Part shown: positions 36,526 to 60,144 of the stretch, in pieces
Layout of the letters: every line of letters begins with the position of its first letter
Numbering within the stretch: the stretch's first letter is position 1
Position numbers and translations under genes: made by a program
Source of the DNA: Sitta carolinensis
Lineage: Eukaryota; Chordata; Aves; Passeriformes; Sittidae
NCBI GenBank assembly: GCA_032173965.1
Contig: CM063283.1
Location: 16,038,501-16,102,500, forward strand
Length of the DNA stretch: 64,000 nucleotides
Reading direction: 5' to 3'
The notes under the pieces: generated by a model
What the model was told of the DNA's origin: nothing
What the model saw: the letters and a program-made list of their open reading frames with translations, nothing else
Database searches by the model: none

Positions 36526-37410
36526 GTCTTTCATTATCAATGATTCTATTAATATCTGAGCTGTCCAAGCCGTCACTATTGTTATTATTTCCCATTAGAG
36601 GAATGGAGTTATCCAGTCCCAACAATGCAGCCAGAGCCAAATGAAAACAATTACAGACATAGAAATGAAACTTTTATGTCCTGACTACTTATCCTTTCTC
36701 CTTGGGTGCTCTGTTTTGGCCTGAGAAGTCAGTGAAACAAGACAGCTTGGTCTGAATGCATTGTGGCCTGTGAGCAGCCCACACAGCCTCCCAGGTGAAA
36801 GGGCCCAGGCTGCTGCTGCCTATTGCTGCATGGAGCACCTTCCTTTCCCTCTCATCCCTGCTGAGTGTGGGAGATACTGTTTAGCACAGACATCTTAGAA
36901 AGAGCTGCAATGGGCTGATTTATTGGAGAGTGAAGCCTCTTCATGCTGTTCACCCTCATTAGTTTCTATTTTAAACACATATTCCTAGGTTAACTTGACA
37001 GTCCTCAAACTCCAGCTTAATTAACTCCAGCTGAACTTAATACTGACTGTGTTCAGTGTATTTTCTTTCTGCTCTTCTTATACATGGAGATAAACTTGGA
37101 TCCCATACTCATGGGTATGCAGTTCTTCCTCCCTCACACAGCTGTTGAGCATCATTTCAGAAGGCTCTTAGATGCCAACTTAATGTTAAAAAGAAGTTAT
37201 TTAGCAATTGTCCATAATGAGGTCATGGACTCAAAACTTCTATAAAGGCAGATACATGTCATTTACTTGTCTACAAGTATGGCAAACTGAAGCTTAATGG
37301 TAACAATATTTCTGGTGTTTCTGGTCCAGCCTTCCCTGATGGGGCTTTCTCTAGTACAGCTGTTAAAGGGGGATGATATTACTATGTTTAAAGCACTTTA
37401 TCACAAAAAT

Positions 37411-37465
37411 TTCTATTCTATTCTATTCTGTTCTGTTCTGTTCCGTTCCGTTCCATTCCATTCCT
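37411..37465. repeat. Ordered pentanucleotide microsatellite
   Basis: The array is built of blocks (TTCTA)3, (TTCTG)3, (TTCCG)2, (TTCCA)2, then TTCCT. Every block differs from the next by one base. It is in perfect phase for 55 bp. Confidence 0.97.
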
Positions 37466-38288
37466 GGGATAGCTCATCAAGTTACTACCAGGCCTCAAAT
37501 AGGATTATAGGCAGTGAATGAGGAAACTGGTCTTAGCTCATCCTTGCTGTCAAACTGAGTCCAAAGCCATAAGTGAGATGTTGTTCATCATCTGCAGGGG
37601 AAACCCTCCCCTAAACATTAGAGATCTAGGAAAGAAAATACATAAACCCCTCCTCCCAAACACACACTCTACCTCTCAGTTTTCAAAGCTCCTGTATGTC
37701 TTTATTCTAATGTATATCAAGGCTTTTAATTAGCAACAATGCAGAAGGTTGTCACATAAATTAAGTAGCCTTATGGGAGGCCTGTATAGGTGCTTTTGAT
37801 GCTGTAGAAGCAAATTTACAATGGCTTATTGCTAATATAAGAGAAGTGATTATGTTTTCTGCTAACTTGGTTGCAACAACATGGTACTGTATTAATTTAC
37901 TTCTAAGCTTAGGATATTTGTAAACTTAGTAGTAAAGATATTTTAATAGAAGAATATTAGTAGGCCAGAGCATATTAGCATTTAATTAAAAATAATATTA
38001 ATAATTCTATATCTATCATATGGGCATATGAAAGGATAAAGCTAACTCCCAGAATAAAGTATACTTTGCAGCATGAACTGCCAGATATCAACTGCCAGTT
38101 TGATGGATTAAAGTAATGAAAGAATATGTTATGATCTTGGGAATGGGTTGCCAAAATAAGAACCCAGGGAATCCGTATTTTTGGCCATTGTTCCCACAAC
38201 AGCCTGATCCTGTGTCTGGAGATACACGGTATAGATTTTCTTTCCCAGATCACTTGGATGTTTTTCCCTAATACAACAGGCTTAATTT

Positions 38289-38332
38289 ATTTTTTTTAAA
38301 ACTTTTTTTTTTTAACTTTTTTTTTTTTTTTT
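38289..38332. repeat. T-rich low-complexity tract
   Basis: Several T runs of 8-18 bases separated by AAAAC and AAC. No further structure. Confidence 0.85.
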
Positions 38333-39577
38333 ATATGCAAGCACACAATGTTTTCTATAGCTTCATTGAGGCTGTTAGCTTCAGAAATAGAGAAAGCAAT
38401 GCACCCTGGGATTTTAATTGTCATGTAACTGTTAAAAACGGTGTTTTCAGAGAGAATATATGAATGGAAAATGGAATGAAAATTCTGCAGCCAGAGGGGG
38501 GAAGCCAAGGTCACCAAATCTGGGATGGATCCTGGACAGGCTGTGTCCCCTGTGAGGGTGATGTGGGGCAGAGGGTCAGGCTGGGACCTCTCAAACCTCT
38601 TACCTACCTGCAAGGCAGTTCTTCCAGCTCCTCCCACCCAGCCTTTTCACCAGCTGTGGCTATGACTTTGTAGTTTGTATTAGAGGAAAGTGGCTGCTGT
38701 TTACATTCATGAAGGTGAAATTTCTGGTGGCAGGCATCTGTCTTGGCATCAGCCCAGATTTCTTTAATCAGCTCATTTGTTTTTAGTAAGAAAACCTGCT
38801 AGTCTCTTGATGCTACAACTAATGTCATATCTAGGGGGAAGTTAGTTTGCACTGAGCTACTGCCCTACCACAGCTGAAATGCGAGCTCCTCTACCTGGGA
38901 CGCACCATCTGGAATTGTGATCTGTTCCTCTGCTGAGCTAATTCACCCAAGTAACAGAAGAATAGCCCTGAACAGGTAGTAAACACAGTGACAGTAGGAC
39001 AGTGGAGGAGCTAAGAGGCCCTGGCGGCTGTAAGAGGAGGTACAAGTGGGGACAGAACCTTTTCAGTGGCAGCTACTGCAGATCCACTCAGCCCCATGTC
39101 ATATAACATGACCTTCACATCACTTTCTCTGCAGTACTTGGTTGAAGTGGGGAGATGTTATTCTCTTCTCCTGACAGGGAAGATAGAGTTTCCCATGAGC
39201 TGAAGGAACCATCCTTTTAGTTTCCTCAGTAGTAGAAAATTTTGAAGCCACATAACCCTGTGTGTGGCTGGCCCCAGGGCTACTTAGTAAACACCTGTCA
39301 GCATGTGTCACTGGGTTCAAAGCTAGACAGAAATCACCCATCTATGTATGTAGGGCACTCAGAGAGCTGTCAGGATAGATTAATCTTCATTTGTTGCCTG
39401 TCTAGATAATATGTTTTCAGGTCTTCTTGGAAGACTGTCATGAATTCAAAAGAAAAAAAAAAACAAAGAACCCACAGAGTTCAATAATCATGTTTCCCTT
39501 TCCTCTTGCTTGTGGGGAAGAAGTGAATGGGCTTTTTGAGTTAAAGCCTGATGTCCCTGAAAATAAACCTACTGATT

Positions 39578-39849
39578 TGTTTTAGTATAATGGAGTCAGT
39601 TCTCATGAATTGTAAGATAAACAAGAATCATGTTTACATTCAAAGGAATTTTTATAAGATATCACCTGATAAACTTCTCAAGTAACCAGTGAAAATGGAG
39701 AAGTAGTAACTTCTTTGTCCAATCTCTGATCACTGTCCAGAAACGTATATATACAAAGTCAACAATAAACGAGAGACTTCTTTTCTTCTTCTCTGCCTGA
39801 ACACCTGTTGTGTGTGTTATTGTGTGTTTCTATCTGTATCACAGTAACA
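39578..39849 (+). mobile_element. Short LTR-like element
   Basis: Starts TGTTTTAG (uncertain) and ends CAGTAACA at 39849. It contains a TATATATA box at 39746-39753 and AATAAA at 39764-39769, followed by a T/C-rich and GT-rich end region. The arrangement resembles a short avian retroviral LTR. No matching target-site duplication is visible, and the left boundary is a guess. Confidence 0.45.
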
Positions 39850-40319
39850 AAAGCCCAGAGATAGTCAATAGCAAGGAAACCCTGCAGAGAAAATAGTGAG
39901 CACCCCTCAAGTGTGTGTGGGGCACAGCCCCAAGGCAGCTGTGCTGACTGGCAAGTCAAGTACTCAGAGAATGCTCTGGTAACCTTTGGTGGCCAGGTGA
40001 CTGTGTCAGCTACTTTTTCTATTGACACTCCAGCAAACTATCTCCAAATGAACTGCTAGCCACATTTACAGCCCTTCATAGATAAGCATAACAGATTATT
40101 TGAATTTGAACTGTGGGTGTTTTCAGGTCAGAAGCATTCTGGTACTTTTGTTCTATTTCTTGCTTTGCATTTAAAACACAACTTGTTTTGTGCTTTGCTT
40201 GGTATAGTACCAGCTATCACAAGATGAAGCCTATTCTCACCTCTCTCTGACAGACTGTTCATTCACAGTGGAGAATTCCCTAAGTTTGGAGACTCACCTG
40301 CTGCTGGGTGTGCTGAGTC

Positions 40320-40720
40320 TGGCGAGGTGTTGTGCTTTGGACTGGGAACTAAAGAAGTTGATAACACAACTAGGGCTACTACAACCCAACGTGCCAAGGT
40401 CTTTTCTCTTTCTCATTCTGTCACCAGAGCTGGAAGTGGGCAAGAAGCTGGGAGACGAACAGCTGGGACAGCTGACCCCACCTGGCCAAAGGATATCCCA
40501 CACATATTGTCTCATGGTCAGCAGCAAAAGCTCAGGGAAGAGGAGGAAGGGGATAACTGTGGTGAAAAGGAACTATCATGCATTGCATTTCCAGGAAGCG
40601 GCTAAATGTCTACCTGCTGATGGGAAATAGTGAATTAATCCTTATTTTGTTTTGTTTTCACACACAGCTTTTGCTTTCCCTATAAAATGATCATCCCTGC
40701 AGATGACCCAACACACTAGG
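40320..40720 (+). mobile_element. ERVL-type LTR, truncated
   Basis: Follows a common avian LTR in order: GTGTTGTGCTTTGGACTGG, AGTTGATAACACA, AAGGTCTTTTCT, TGGGCAAGAAGCTGGGAG, AGCTGGGACAGCTGACCCCA, CCAAAGGATATCCCA, a CTACCTGCTGATGGGAAATA stretch, GTGAATTAATCCTTATTTTG and CTTTTGCTTTCCCTATAAAA. The 3' end of about 130 bp is absent. A 3' end of the same LTR type is found separately at about 21.4 kb. It lies just downstream of TAGLN3. Confidence 0.75.
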
Positions 40721-41017
40721 TCAAGAAAAATCTGAGCTAAATTGGCTGGGACTACATGAATCAGACTCAGTGGATAATAAAACTTTTCTTCTTTTTAGGA
40801 AAATATTTTGGGTGTGCCTTCAGACAAAACATAAATTGAACATGTAACACAGACTGAAAACACTATAGCAGGGAGTCACTCAGAGAGGGCTCTGGGTTAG
40901 AGATAAGAGAGATTGACCATTGAAAATATTCAACTCATCTGCACTGTACCATGTGGTCATTTGTTTTGGCTTTTACCTTCTTTAAATAATGAGTCTTTGA
41001 GATGTCTTTAATTTGTC

Positions 41018-41023
41018 TTTATT
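41018..41023 (-). other. Possible TAGLN3 polyadenylation signal
   Basis: AATAAA on the minus strand about 400 nt after the TAGLN3 stop codon. This distance would be normal for the gene, but the signal is common by chance and no cleavage data are available. Confidence 0.3.
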
Positions 41024-41344
41024 CTTCAGTCAAACAATATCATCACTGAATTGAAGAACGAGGTTACTGGTTGAAATACAAGTGCAGTGTGAGACAAATA
41101 TGGAAGATAACACTTTGCAAATAAATTAATACAGAATTATTGTCTTTGCATAGTTCAGAAGTGAAAAATGGGAGGCAGCAGTGCGCACGTGCTGTGGACT
41201 GACACACACCACCACAAAAACCCAAGTTCCTAGGCAAACTCTTGCAGCAGCTAAGAAAACAAACCAAACCAAAAATATCCCAAACCTTAGAGTGCACTAA
41301 CTATTAAAAACTAGGCAGAAAGGGAACTAATAAGCATTTTTTTC

Positions 41345-41371
41345 TTTTTTTTTTTTTTTTTTTTTTTTTTT
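41345..41371. repeat. Poly-T run, 27 bp, in the TAGLN3 3' UTR
   Basis: Twenty-seven T bases on the plus strand (preceded by TTTTTTTC), read as poly-A in the TAGLN3 transcript. It lies only about 54 nt after the stop codon and would be an internal priming site for oligo-dT cDNA. Confidence 0.9.
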
Positions 41372-41424
41372 CCTTAACAGACCATGCTGCAGAAAGAGTG
41401 TTTCCTCCACAGACAGAGATGCTT

Positions 41425-50990
<9,566 letters not shown>

Positions 50991-51385
50991 TTACTTAGAG
51001 GGCAGAGTCCCAGTCTACACCTTTGAAGTATGCACAGGAAAATTAAAGGATAAATAGTGAGCAGCCTGCCCTAAATGGTGAACAGATGTTCATCAACACT
51101 GAAAGTAACTGTATGGCACCGGTTTATAGGTCCACAGAACAGGGCAGGGATCAATGAGGGAATAACCTTTTCCATAAGCACAAATCAGCTACAATATCTT
51201 TTTTAAAAGGAAGGAAAAAACAGCAGTCCCCCCTGCCCAACCACAAAAAATGAAAGAAAATCAAGATTTAAAACACAGTAGATTTTAAAGAGAGGCTTCT
51301 GCTATGTTTACAGAGAATACAATAGGGTTGTCAGATCGACGTTACAGCTGCCTGCAGATCCAAAAAGCGCTTTAAAATTGCTTAC

Positions 51386-51499
51386 CTAATACTTGCTAAT
51401 AAGAAGAAGGTTGTGCATGGGAGCTCAAGCAATCCGATTAAAGATGTAGTCAGTCTTCCTCAGCAGAGATGCAAGGATGGATATCCAGAGATCAGAACA
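51386..51499 (-). other. Possible TAGLN3 5' UTR exon
   Basis: A stretch with acceptor CTTTTCAG (ending at 51500) and donor GTAAGC (starting at 51385), about 0.4 kb upstream of the start-codon exon. Splice-site match is the only evidence. The promoter is not placed. Confidence 0.2.
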
Positions 51500-54400
51500 C
51501 TGAAAAGCAAAGATGAATTTAAGAGACGAAGGCTGCCATAAAGCCCTGCTGCTGCAGCATCGTGGTTTGAAGAACAGTGTATTGATTTGATTTTCCTCAC
51601 ATATGAGGAGGGTCTGAGCAGGGGCGTTGCTAAGAGCCATTAAAGAGACCTGCCTCCTCAGTCACAGCCCAGGGATCCTGTTTATCTCACCCATCTGTGG
51701 TCTGTTTTCATGCATCTTTCCTGAGCCTTGCGCTGCTCACCCCAGTGGCTGAGATTTACTCCACCTAGTCTGCATCAACACAAACTGCACCAAGCATCCC
51801 AGTGACAGGCAGAAACACAAATAGAGGCACTCTGTTAATGACAGAAATTACCACACATTTAGTTTATTTTTAATCATAAGCCAGAAACAAACCGTTTTTT
51901 TCCCTGTTCTGCATCTCAACGATAACAGGCTGAGAGTATGACAAATTATTTCTCCTCTTCCCTGTTCAAATTCTGATAAAATGTTTGAACAAGGGGACTA
52001 TAGGATGAAAAGTGAAGGAAGAGAAGGCACGTAGAAGAGTATTATCACCCTCTCATCAGTATAAATTAGGCTATCAAATAATGGGATGATGTCCTGGAAA
52101 ACAACTCCAAACACTGAAACCGAGGGGAAATCATGGTAAACTAGCAAACCTACTATAAAGCACAAGGATTTTACATTCTGCTGCTATGAGTCAGCTAACG
52201 TCCAGTTATAGGAAGGGAGCTGTGCCTGTGTACAGTTGTTTAAATTTTGATTATACCACTGATACAATGGAAGGGGAGAGAAAAGTTAAGAACATACTTT
52301 TCTTGTAGTCTGATTTAATTCTGTATTGAATAAAATCAATAACTGCTTCTTTCTGCATTACATAAGACTTTGTCAAATACCTTTCATTCATGCTGCCTTA
52401 TCCACCCTGATAGAAATAGTTTCCTTTTGGCAAGTGATTAATGTTCAGCTTGATATGCAAGGAGGTTGATAAACCCGAGATGGACACACAATCAGTTTGG
52501 CCAACATAAGTCCTTCTGCTGCATTCAGAAAGGTAAAAAAAAAAAAAGAGGGAAGAGCAATACCATTCCTTGTATATCTGTTTCATAATGGGCTCTTCTT
52601 TCTTTCTCATTTTAAGATTCTGAATTCTCAGACTTATAGTGCTTCTCATGCTGCTGGGCTTGAACAGAAACAACAGATGAAAAATTTAATAGATGCCCTA
52701 ATTCATTGTCATCCTCCACAGGCATTTCATTTAGTGCTTTCTCTTCTCTGTACTGGTAGATTTAAACCCCTACGAAGCACTTGATTACATAACTCAGAGC
52801 ATGCTACGTGACTCGAGCACTTTCCATCTCAGTGAGCACGGAGCTCAAGGCACAGCGGATGCGCAGGAACCAAGGCTGCAAGCCCAGCCTGGAGACCAGG
52901 GCAGGAACAGGCTGCAGCTGCAACAGGAAGAGGCAGAATATGAATTTGACATCCTTTCCTTTCAAGCAGCTAAGGGCTGGGCTTCGCACTCTTTGGCCAG
53001 TACCACAACCAATAAGCTTTATTTTGTACTTTCAGATCTTTTTGTGTTCTTCTGTTTAGAAGAGAGCTACCTAGGCTGTCTGTTTCTGGTCACACCAGAG
53101 GGCTCAGTGCTCACTGGTAGCAAGATTTCATGAAAGTCACCTACCTTTGCATCAGCCTCTGACTCTGTTTCCTAACTTGGGGGCAGGGATGAGTAATTTA
53201 ACTTTCCTAAGCTGCAGAGCAGATGTCTCCCCCTACACAGATGTTGGCTATGCAACCTATTCTCAGGGGACTGTTCCACACAGGGAAAGCTGAAAAGCTT
53301 GTCCATCAATATCAATTTTTAATAAGGCTTTGAAAAACTGGGAAACTGCAGAGGATTGGAAAAATGCCAGTTCTCCACCAATATTTTCCAAAGTACCACT
53401 AAACAAATCATAAGCCTCTTTTCTGTGCCATCAATCCAGGGGAAAACAATGGAATAATTTTTAAGTGATAATGTTGATGCAATTTACTAAATGCTCTGGA
53501 ATATATTAGAGTTGGCTACTCCATGACATGTAGATTAGGGAACTAAACCAATTCTGAAACAACATGACACATTAGAGAGATTAAAGCTGGCTAACTAGTA
53601 TATCCTGTAATATGACTGTAACAAAAAAATCATTGATGATGGTGTATATTTTATTTGGTTTGTACAAGATTATGTTCCCAGGTCTGAGCTATTTAATGTT
53701 ATTTGAAGTCACAAAAAAACCCCCAGGCTTCTAAGAAGATCCCAGTTCATGTGACTAAGAAAAACAATATAAAGAAATCACCCTGAAAGCAGTATACATG
53801 GAAGCAGACACAAAGTGTCTTATTGCAGCCAGAGTCCAGCCATCAATGAAAAAGTACTTTTAAGAATGCAGCACTCTGTCCTATGACAAAACAGATGTAA
53901 AAAAAATGCAGAGGACGATGAAGATGTTGGGTTCACTGTGTTCACTTCAATCACAATCACTGTGACTGAAGGGTTTGGCTAAATAAAACATGGGAGATGC
54001 ACCAACAGCAATGGGGATATCATATCCAGTTCTGACAATTACTCTTCATAAAAAGGAGTGGAAGAGTAAAGTAAATTTAAATAGTGATTCTACTAACTGC
54101 AGGATTGAAAATTAGAGCTTTCACGGTCATCACATCAGAAGGATTGCCTGTTCATCTCACCAAAACCACAAGTTAAGAAATGGCAAGCATGTGTGCCTAC
54201 AAGTTAAAGAAAAACTGAAGAAGCTCAAGTTCCTTATGTCAGACAAAGCAGATTAAAGCCTGATGGTTAGAAATATGATGAGGAAGAAAGGGGCAGGTTT
54301 ACAGTGCAAAGGTACTGCCATTAGAACACCTACTATTTCTATTGGATTTTTTCCTCTTATTTTTCTTGGCAACACAAGACTAGAATTTATGACTAAAAAT

Positions 54401-57400
54401 TAGGGCTGAAGCTTGAATAATTTGAAGTAGCATTTCATGCCTGTAAGCACCATGACTCACCTTATGTTCCCAGATAATCACAATATTATCCTATAAATTT
54501 AAAAAATCTTTGTAAGCCTATAAATAAATGCTGCCAAAACCAACAACAAAACTGACATTAACTAGCTCACTACCTTCATGTAGATCCAGGGTAACTCAAT
54601 AGCTTTCAGTATCTTCCAGCTAGAATACAGAAGAAAAAGTAAAACCTATCATATCACAGAGCAATCAGTAATCTTTGTCAGATTCACTGTTTGGCAGTTA
54701 ATTCCTTAGAAAGAGCCTGGTATTTCAGCTATCCCAAGCATGATCTGACAAAGTATAGTGGGTTGAATCCCCATCACACAAAACCATCCACGAGTGACTG
54801 TGAAGTCCAGGCTCCATTTCCCTGGTATGTCACTGTACAACAGTGGACCTTTCATTATTAAGTTAAAAAAACCCAAAACAACCAAAACAAAAAGAGGGAG
54901 TTTTCCAAAACTTTAAGTTTATAGTACCTCCCTTCAAAAGGAAACATCCGAAGAGCTGCTCAAATCTCCTCCCTCGGTGAATGTCTATGTGTAATGTCAG
55001 GTTTTCTAGAGTTGCGGAGAGGATGCTCAGGTCCTGTACAAGCTCAGTTCAAATACGGGGCCTTTTTCTGGGAGCTTCAAGGCAGGAAACTGCTCTGCAG
55101 AGTCTTGGTTTTATGCATGGTGTAAGATACCTGAAGATGTTCTACACAAGATAACTAGTCAGACTAGGGGAAAAAGGTAATATTGGAATATTGCCCTCTT
55201 TTTAACTGTGCAAAAACAGGTGGCAGAGTTATCAGAACCATTAATTTTAGAAATTCTAACTTCCACAATATTTTGAAATCTACAATCTAGAGGTCCTTGA
55301 AGACAAAAGGGGTAACTTAAGCAAGTATCTTCCCTTCCACCTGCAAAAAGTTTCTTTGCCTGCTCTGAAGGCGTGACACCCCAAGCAAGTGCATACTTCC
55401 AACACCTCATATTTGGATTTAAAACAAAAGTAATTCAAGAAAGAAGGATGTTCCTATTTGTGTGACAAAAGAGAATGCACCAATACTCCAATATGCAGAA
55501 CAAGGCAGCTCCTAAGGCTGCAATGAACAGGAGTGTTTCTGGTATTTGTAAGTCACTGACCACCTTCCAAGCAGCATGCCAGCAAAACCAGTTACCAGTT
55601 AGCACTGGAAACCAATTCCTGTGGATATAATTATCAGCATTCCCAGTATTCGGGATGACCTTGGAAATTGTGTTTGAATTCTCAGGACCTCTTGTTTTGT
55701 GCTGGATTAACAGACTCCTTTGAAAGAAACCCAGAAGGTTTCATATCAACTGCTTATCTGTCCCCAGCTAAAACAGTACCTCCTGAGAACTGCTTTGTTT
55801 TGAAAATTACACATTGCAATGCACATTCACAGCAGAACAGAAAGGAAGTAACATCTTTATTTCACTGAAACATAGGCCAAAACAGCAAAATTTACAAACA
55901 AAAACCCTCCAAAAGATCAAATCCTCTAATTACATAAATGCTGCTTCTTATGGTTAGGGATTTAGCTTTGCTCTAAGGAACTTTTTCAAGAGCTACTGTC
56001 CCAAGGACTAGCATATTCTGGCACACTTTCTGCCATAACCAATTAAACCCCAAACCCAAGGATTCTTGTAAGGACAAGATCTGATCCTAGGCAGCCTTCA
56101 GAGAATGCTTTTCCCAGGCTACAGTCTGGGTAGTCCACTTGCATCACTCCAACCCCTAAGCATGCTACTGTTAAGCAGACCTTTGCCACTGATGCGAGCA
56201 CCTGCTTCCACCCCAGCAGGCAGCAGTGACCTTCTCATGTTGCCATGTGGGAGGCAAGTGGACAGCATGGTGCAGATCAGAAGGCCCAAAAAGAACACAA
56301 CCTTTCCACGTGCTAGCCTAGAAACATTTCAAATATGTATTTTAATTTCACAACCAAATGACTGGAAGTATTAGGAGCTGTCATTTGCTTTTCCTTCCAA
56401 ATATAAATGCAGAGCTGCCTGAAGCTCCTTGCCAGACACAAATCAAGAGACTGTAGCAGGTTGAAAACTGCCACCTGTGAGTGGCAATTATTGCATCATA
56501 TGGAGGATGCCCATTTCTCTTTAATGGAAAAGAAGCACTGGACCACATAACATACGTATGTAGGACTTGAAAGAGAAATACAAGGTCAAACCTACAACCA
56601 GACTGCAGTAAGTCCTTAATTTAGATTTACACATTATGTGACTAAGGCTGTAAAATTTTTCTGTTCTAGGCCAACATATATTGAAGAGATACGAGGTGCT
56701 ACAGTCACAAAGCAAATGGGAGCTATAAAGATTGACCAACAAGCAGCAAATCTATGAGCAGTGCATTTCTGACCTTCATCTCTGCCTCTCTTTCCCAGCA
56801 GAAAATACCTGCCAGGAGCAAAGTGCCATGTACAGGGTCATTAAAACCTCATGCTTGGCAAGCTGACTGCTATTTAATGTAATGGCTGATTCCCTCTGCC
56901 TTTCCTGTCCCTGCTGGGCTTGAGAACAAATTTAGAAGGGTGAGTGTGCACTGATGTTTGGTATTCCTGTCTGCATTCCTTACACAGCTGATGAATTTTC
57001 ACCAAGTCTTAGTGGAATTTTACATTCATACACATCCTAATGAATTTGGTCATCAACACAAAGCAGAGAGATTGCTCATCTCAAAGACAGGTCAAACACA
57101 GAACCCTCTTCTATTTCCCTGGAAACCTTTAAAATAACTTAACTTTTCAGCACTTAAAAAACCTAAAAAACCAGTAAACTTAAAAAAAAACCCTAAAAAG
57201 GGTAAGGTAGGTCTCTGTAACAGCTCAACTGAGTAGTTTAGAAAACAAGTTCAAATCTCATTATTCCCCAGGACATGACTTTCCCTCTCACCCATTTGGG
57301 TTCTTTCCTGCCAGAGGAGAAAGAAATTATTAGCACAAAACTAATGTAGAAACTCTGACCACCACACTGGTTCAGAAAATGTCACAACTCTATATTACAG

Positions 57401-59835
57401 CATGACTGGAACACTGAATATACTTGAGCAGCTGCACACAAGTCAATGGTTGAATGTTCGTTCCCCTCTAAGCACATTTTAATTTTATATGAAAAGTATG
57501 GTACCATAAATCTTTTAGCCCCATTGAATACTAGCACATCCAAGAGAGCAAGTAACCAAAATGAACATAAAAATGAAACAGCAGGAGATGGTTCTTCTAA
57601 GGCCTACCCAGCTAGGCTTTTTTGTGAACACCGTTTTTTTTGCATTTAGTGTCGATGCAAGAGGAAACAGCTTAGCTAAACTGAAATAACATGAAACACT
57701 TCACACCAAGTAAGTTAAAAAACCCCCCAAAACCAAAAGCCCCAAACCAGCTGGTGTGTAATACAAAGCCAAAGGAGAGACAAAATAAGTAGAATATTTA
57801 ACAAGATAAAAATACATCTATCTAAAGTAAGTAAGTACAGCTCAGTATAGGCAGAATAAAAGCACTTGTTTATTAGGAAACAAGCTGAATAAGCTTTAGA
57901 AACTGATTATTTCACATGACTTAAGGTTATTGTTGAGAAAATGTACATTATATATTCACAAAATATACGTTGCATTTGTCAACAAATCAGCAGTCTGTTA
58001 AAAAAACGCCCAAAATAGAACACAGTTCACTACAAAGGATTTTAAAAATCTGCACTATGCAGAGCTTTCCAAGTGCATAATATTCTATTTTAATATAGTA
58101 TCTCCACAAGGAACGAAATATTAGTTTTTAAACATGACTAATACTGAAAATAATTTCTATGTAGGCATCTACTGGCAAAGAAAAAAGCAACGCCCCAGGC
58201 ATTAATGCAAAGGACGAAATAGTACCAATTTGGAATGACACCATAATATGTGAATATCACATTATTTCAGACTGTCAAAACTTCCTGGTAGGTCAACAGC
58301 TGCTCAGAGGTAGGATGCAAATTTCCCTAGTTACCACTATCCCTTCTTTCAGGCATCTGAGTATGCCAACAGTTAAAATTCTAGTAATTTCCAGCATGAA
58401 AATGCTTATGCTTGCAAGGATAAATATCAATGGAACTACCACACCAAAGCCAGAGTAAAAGGTCTGTCTGCACAAGGTCCACCTCAGAGCCAGCTTTTCA
58501 TATTTAAGCAAACCAGATTTACAAAACCAAAAAGTGAGCACAGAGAAGACATTAGCACTTCCTGAATTTCAAAATACTACCTGGAATACTGTCTTTATGA
58601 AGAAAGTATCATCTCTGCCTTTGCATTTAGGCCATATGTAACAAACTTTGGGTGTAGTACAGTACAGTACAAACCTGTACTTTAAATGCTACTATCGCTG
58701 ATCTCAATTTAGCCAGCAGAGAAGGAAAACAGAACTACAAAACGAGTGGCAGTGAAAACCCCTCCCCTAGGATTAAGTTTTAAGTAATGCTGTGGTTTCA
58801 ATAACCAATGCTGCAGTTTTGTATTCCTGACAATTGTGCCAACCCTGTTACACTGAATTCTTGCACCTACTGTTATTACATCAGAATAACAGAGGGGACA
58901 ACACAAAACACCAACAGCAAAAAAACCCTCCTGAAAACTATTGACACAACTGCTCCACTTCACACTTGCTTTCACCTATCTTGCTGTAAGGCATTGCAAC
59001 AGATATCTTACCAGTAAAATATCAATTATTTAATAAAGGCTAACATGAAGCACAAACACAATGCAACTCTTTCAAGAGGAATAGACAGCTACAATTTATG
59101 CAGGCACACAAAGCCTTTTCCTTGTCTGAAGAATTAAATAGAATGTTTACAGGTATAACTCCCTATTAAAAAGAAGGCTCAAAACCTTTCAGTCACTGAA
59201 TTTAATATGTGTGAAGAAAAAGCACATTTACTACAACTGGTAACTCTTGAAATGAATTAAAATTAATTACTTTGGAATTACTTGTTTCAGCCTTTTCTTC
59301 CAAAACCAAACCAATCTAAGATGTGACAAAAGTGCATTTAAAAAAAACCTATCAGGGCTTTGGGCACAAAGTTTAGAAATAATTTTTATTTGACTGCATC
59401 TTTAAAACTCACAAAATCTGTTTTTTAGGGCTTATTAGATGCAAGTCATACAAACACATATAAAGATGACAACTGCTTAACAGTACCTAAACATGAACAC
59501 AGCTCCAACTCCAGGAATGCAATCTGCATTAACTTTCTCAAAAGTTAAAAACATATTCCAGAGGTTTTAAAGATAAAGTGAATTGCACAGTGATGCAAAC
59601 AGAACAGTCTATGCCAGAAATACTTGGGAAAAAGATTTCATTAAATGTTCTAATTCCTAAAGCAATTATCCCAATCTACATTATCCTGAGCTGGACAGAG
59701 ACTATTTATAATAGCATGTTGTGACAGAACAAAGGGAAGAATGGGTTCAAACTCAGAAAGTAGGTTTAGATCACATAATTAGGGAAAAATTCTTTACTCT
59801 GTGACTGCCAATAGGAGTTGCTGATGTCCTGCTTC

Positions 59836-59976
59836 TGGAAGTCCTCAAGGCCAGGTTGGATGGGGATCTGAGCAACCCGGTCTAGTGGAGCATATCCCTG
59901 CCATGGTATGGTGATTAGAACTAGATCATCTTCAAGGTCCCTTCCTACCCAAACCATTCTATGATTCTATGACTAA
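59836..59976 (+). mobile_element. CR1 LINE 3' terminus
   Basis: Reads CTTCTGGAAGTCCTCAAGGC, CAGGTTGGATGGGGATCTGA, GCAACCCGGTCTAGTGGAGC, then CTAGATCATCTTCAAGGTCC and the closing CATTCTATGATTCTATGA. This is the standard CR1 3' end on the plus strand with the octamer-type terminus intact. It is opposite in sense to ABHD10. Confidence 0.92.
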
Positions 59977-60144
59977 TTGAGTTATGGAATTGGTACACTT
60001 GAAGTAGAAAATTATCATGTAAACAAGAGCCATCTTTTTTTACTCTTTTATCAAAATTCGTATTTTTTACATCACAGCTTCTTGTTTTTTGCACTATTGA
60101 AGCCTAAATAAAACTGTACTTCACAGGAACTCATCTGAAATTTA

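Larger units (their letters stand above)
19953..41017. other. Intergenic region between TMPRSS7 and TAGLN3
   Basis: About 21 kb upstream of TMPRSS7 and downstream of TAGLN3. No coding exon is supported. The recognised content is LTRs, CR1 pieces and simple repeats, listed separately. The TMPRSS7 promoter and any 5' UTR exon should lie near its right-hand side of exon 1 but I cannot place them. The stretches 25.0-26.5, 26.9-31.2, 32.2-34.1 and 34.2-36.4 kb show nothing I recognise. Confidence 0.6.
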
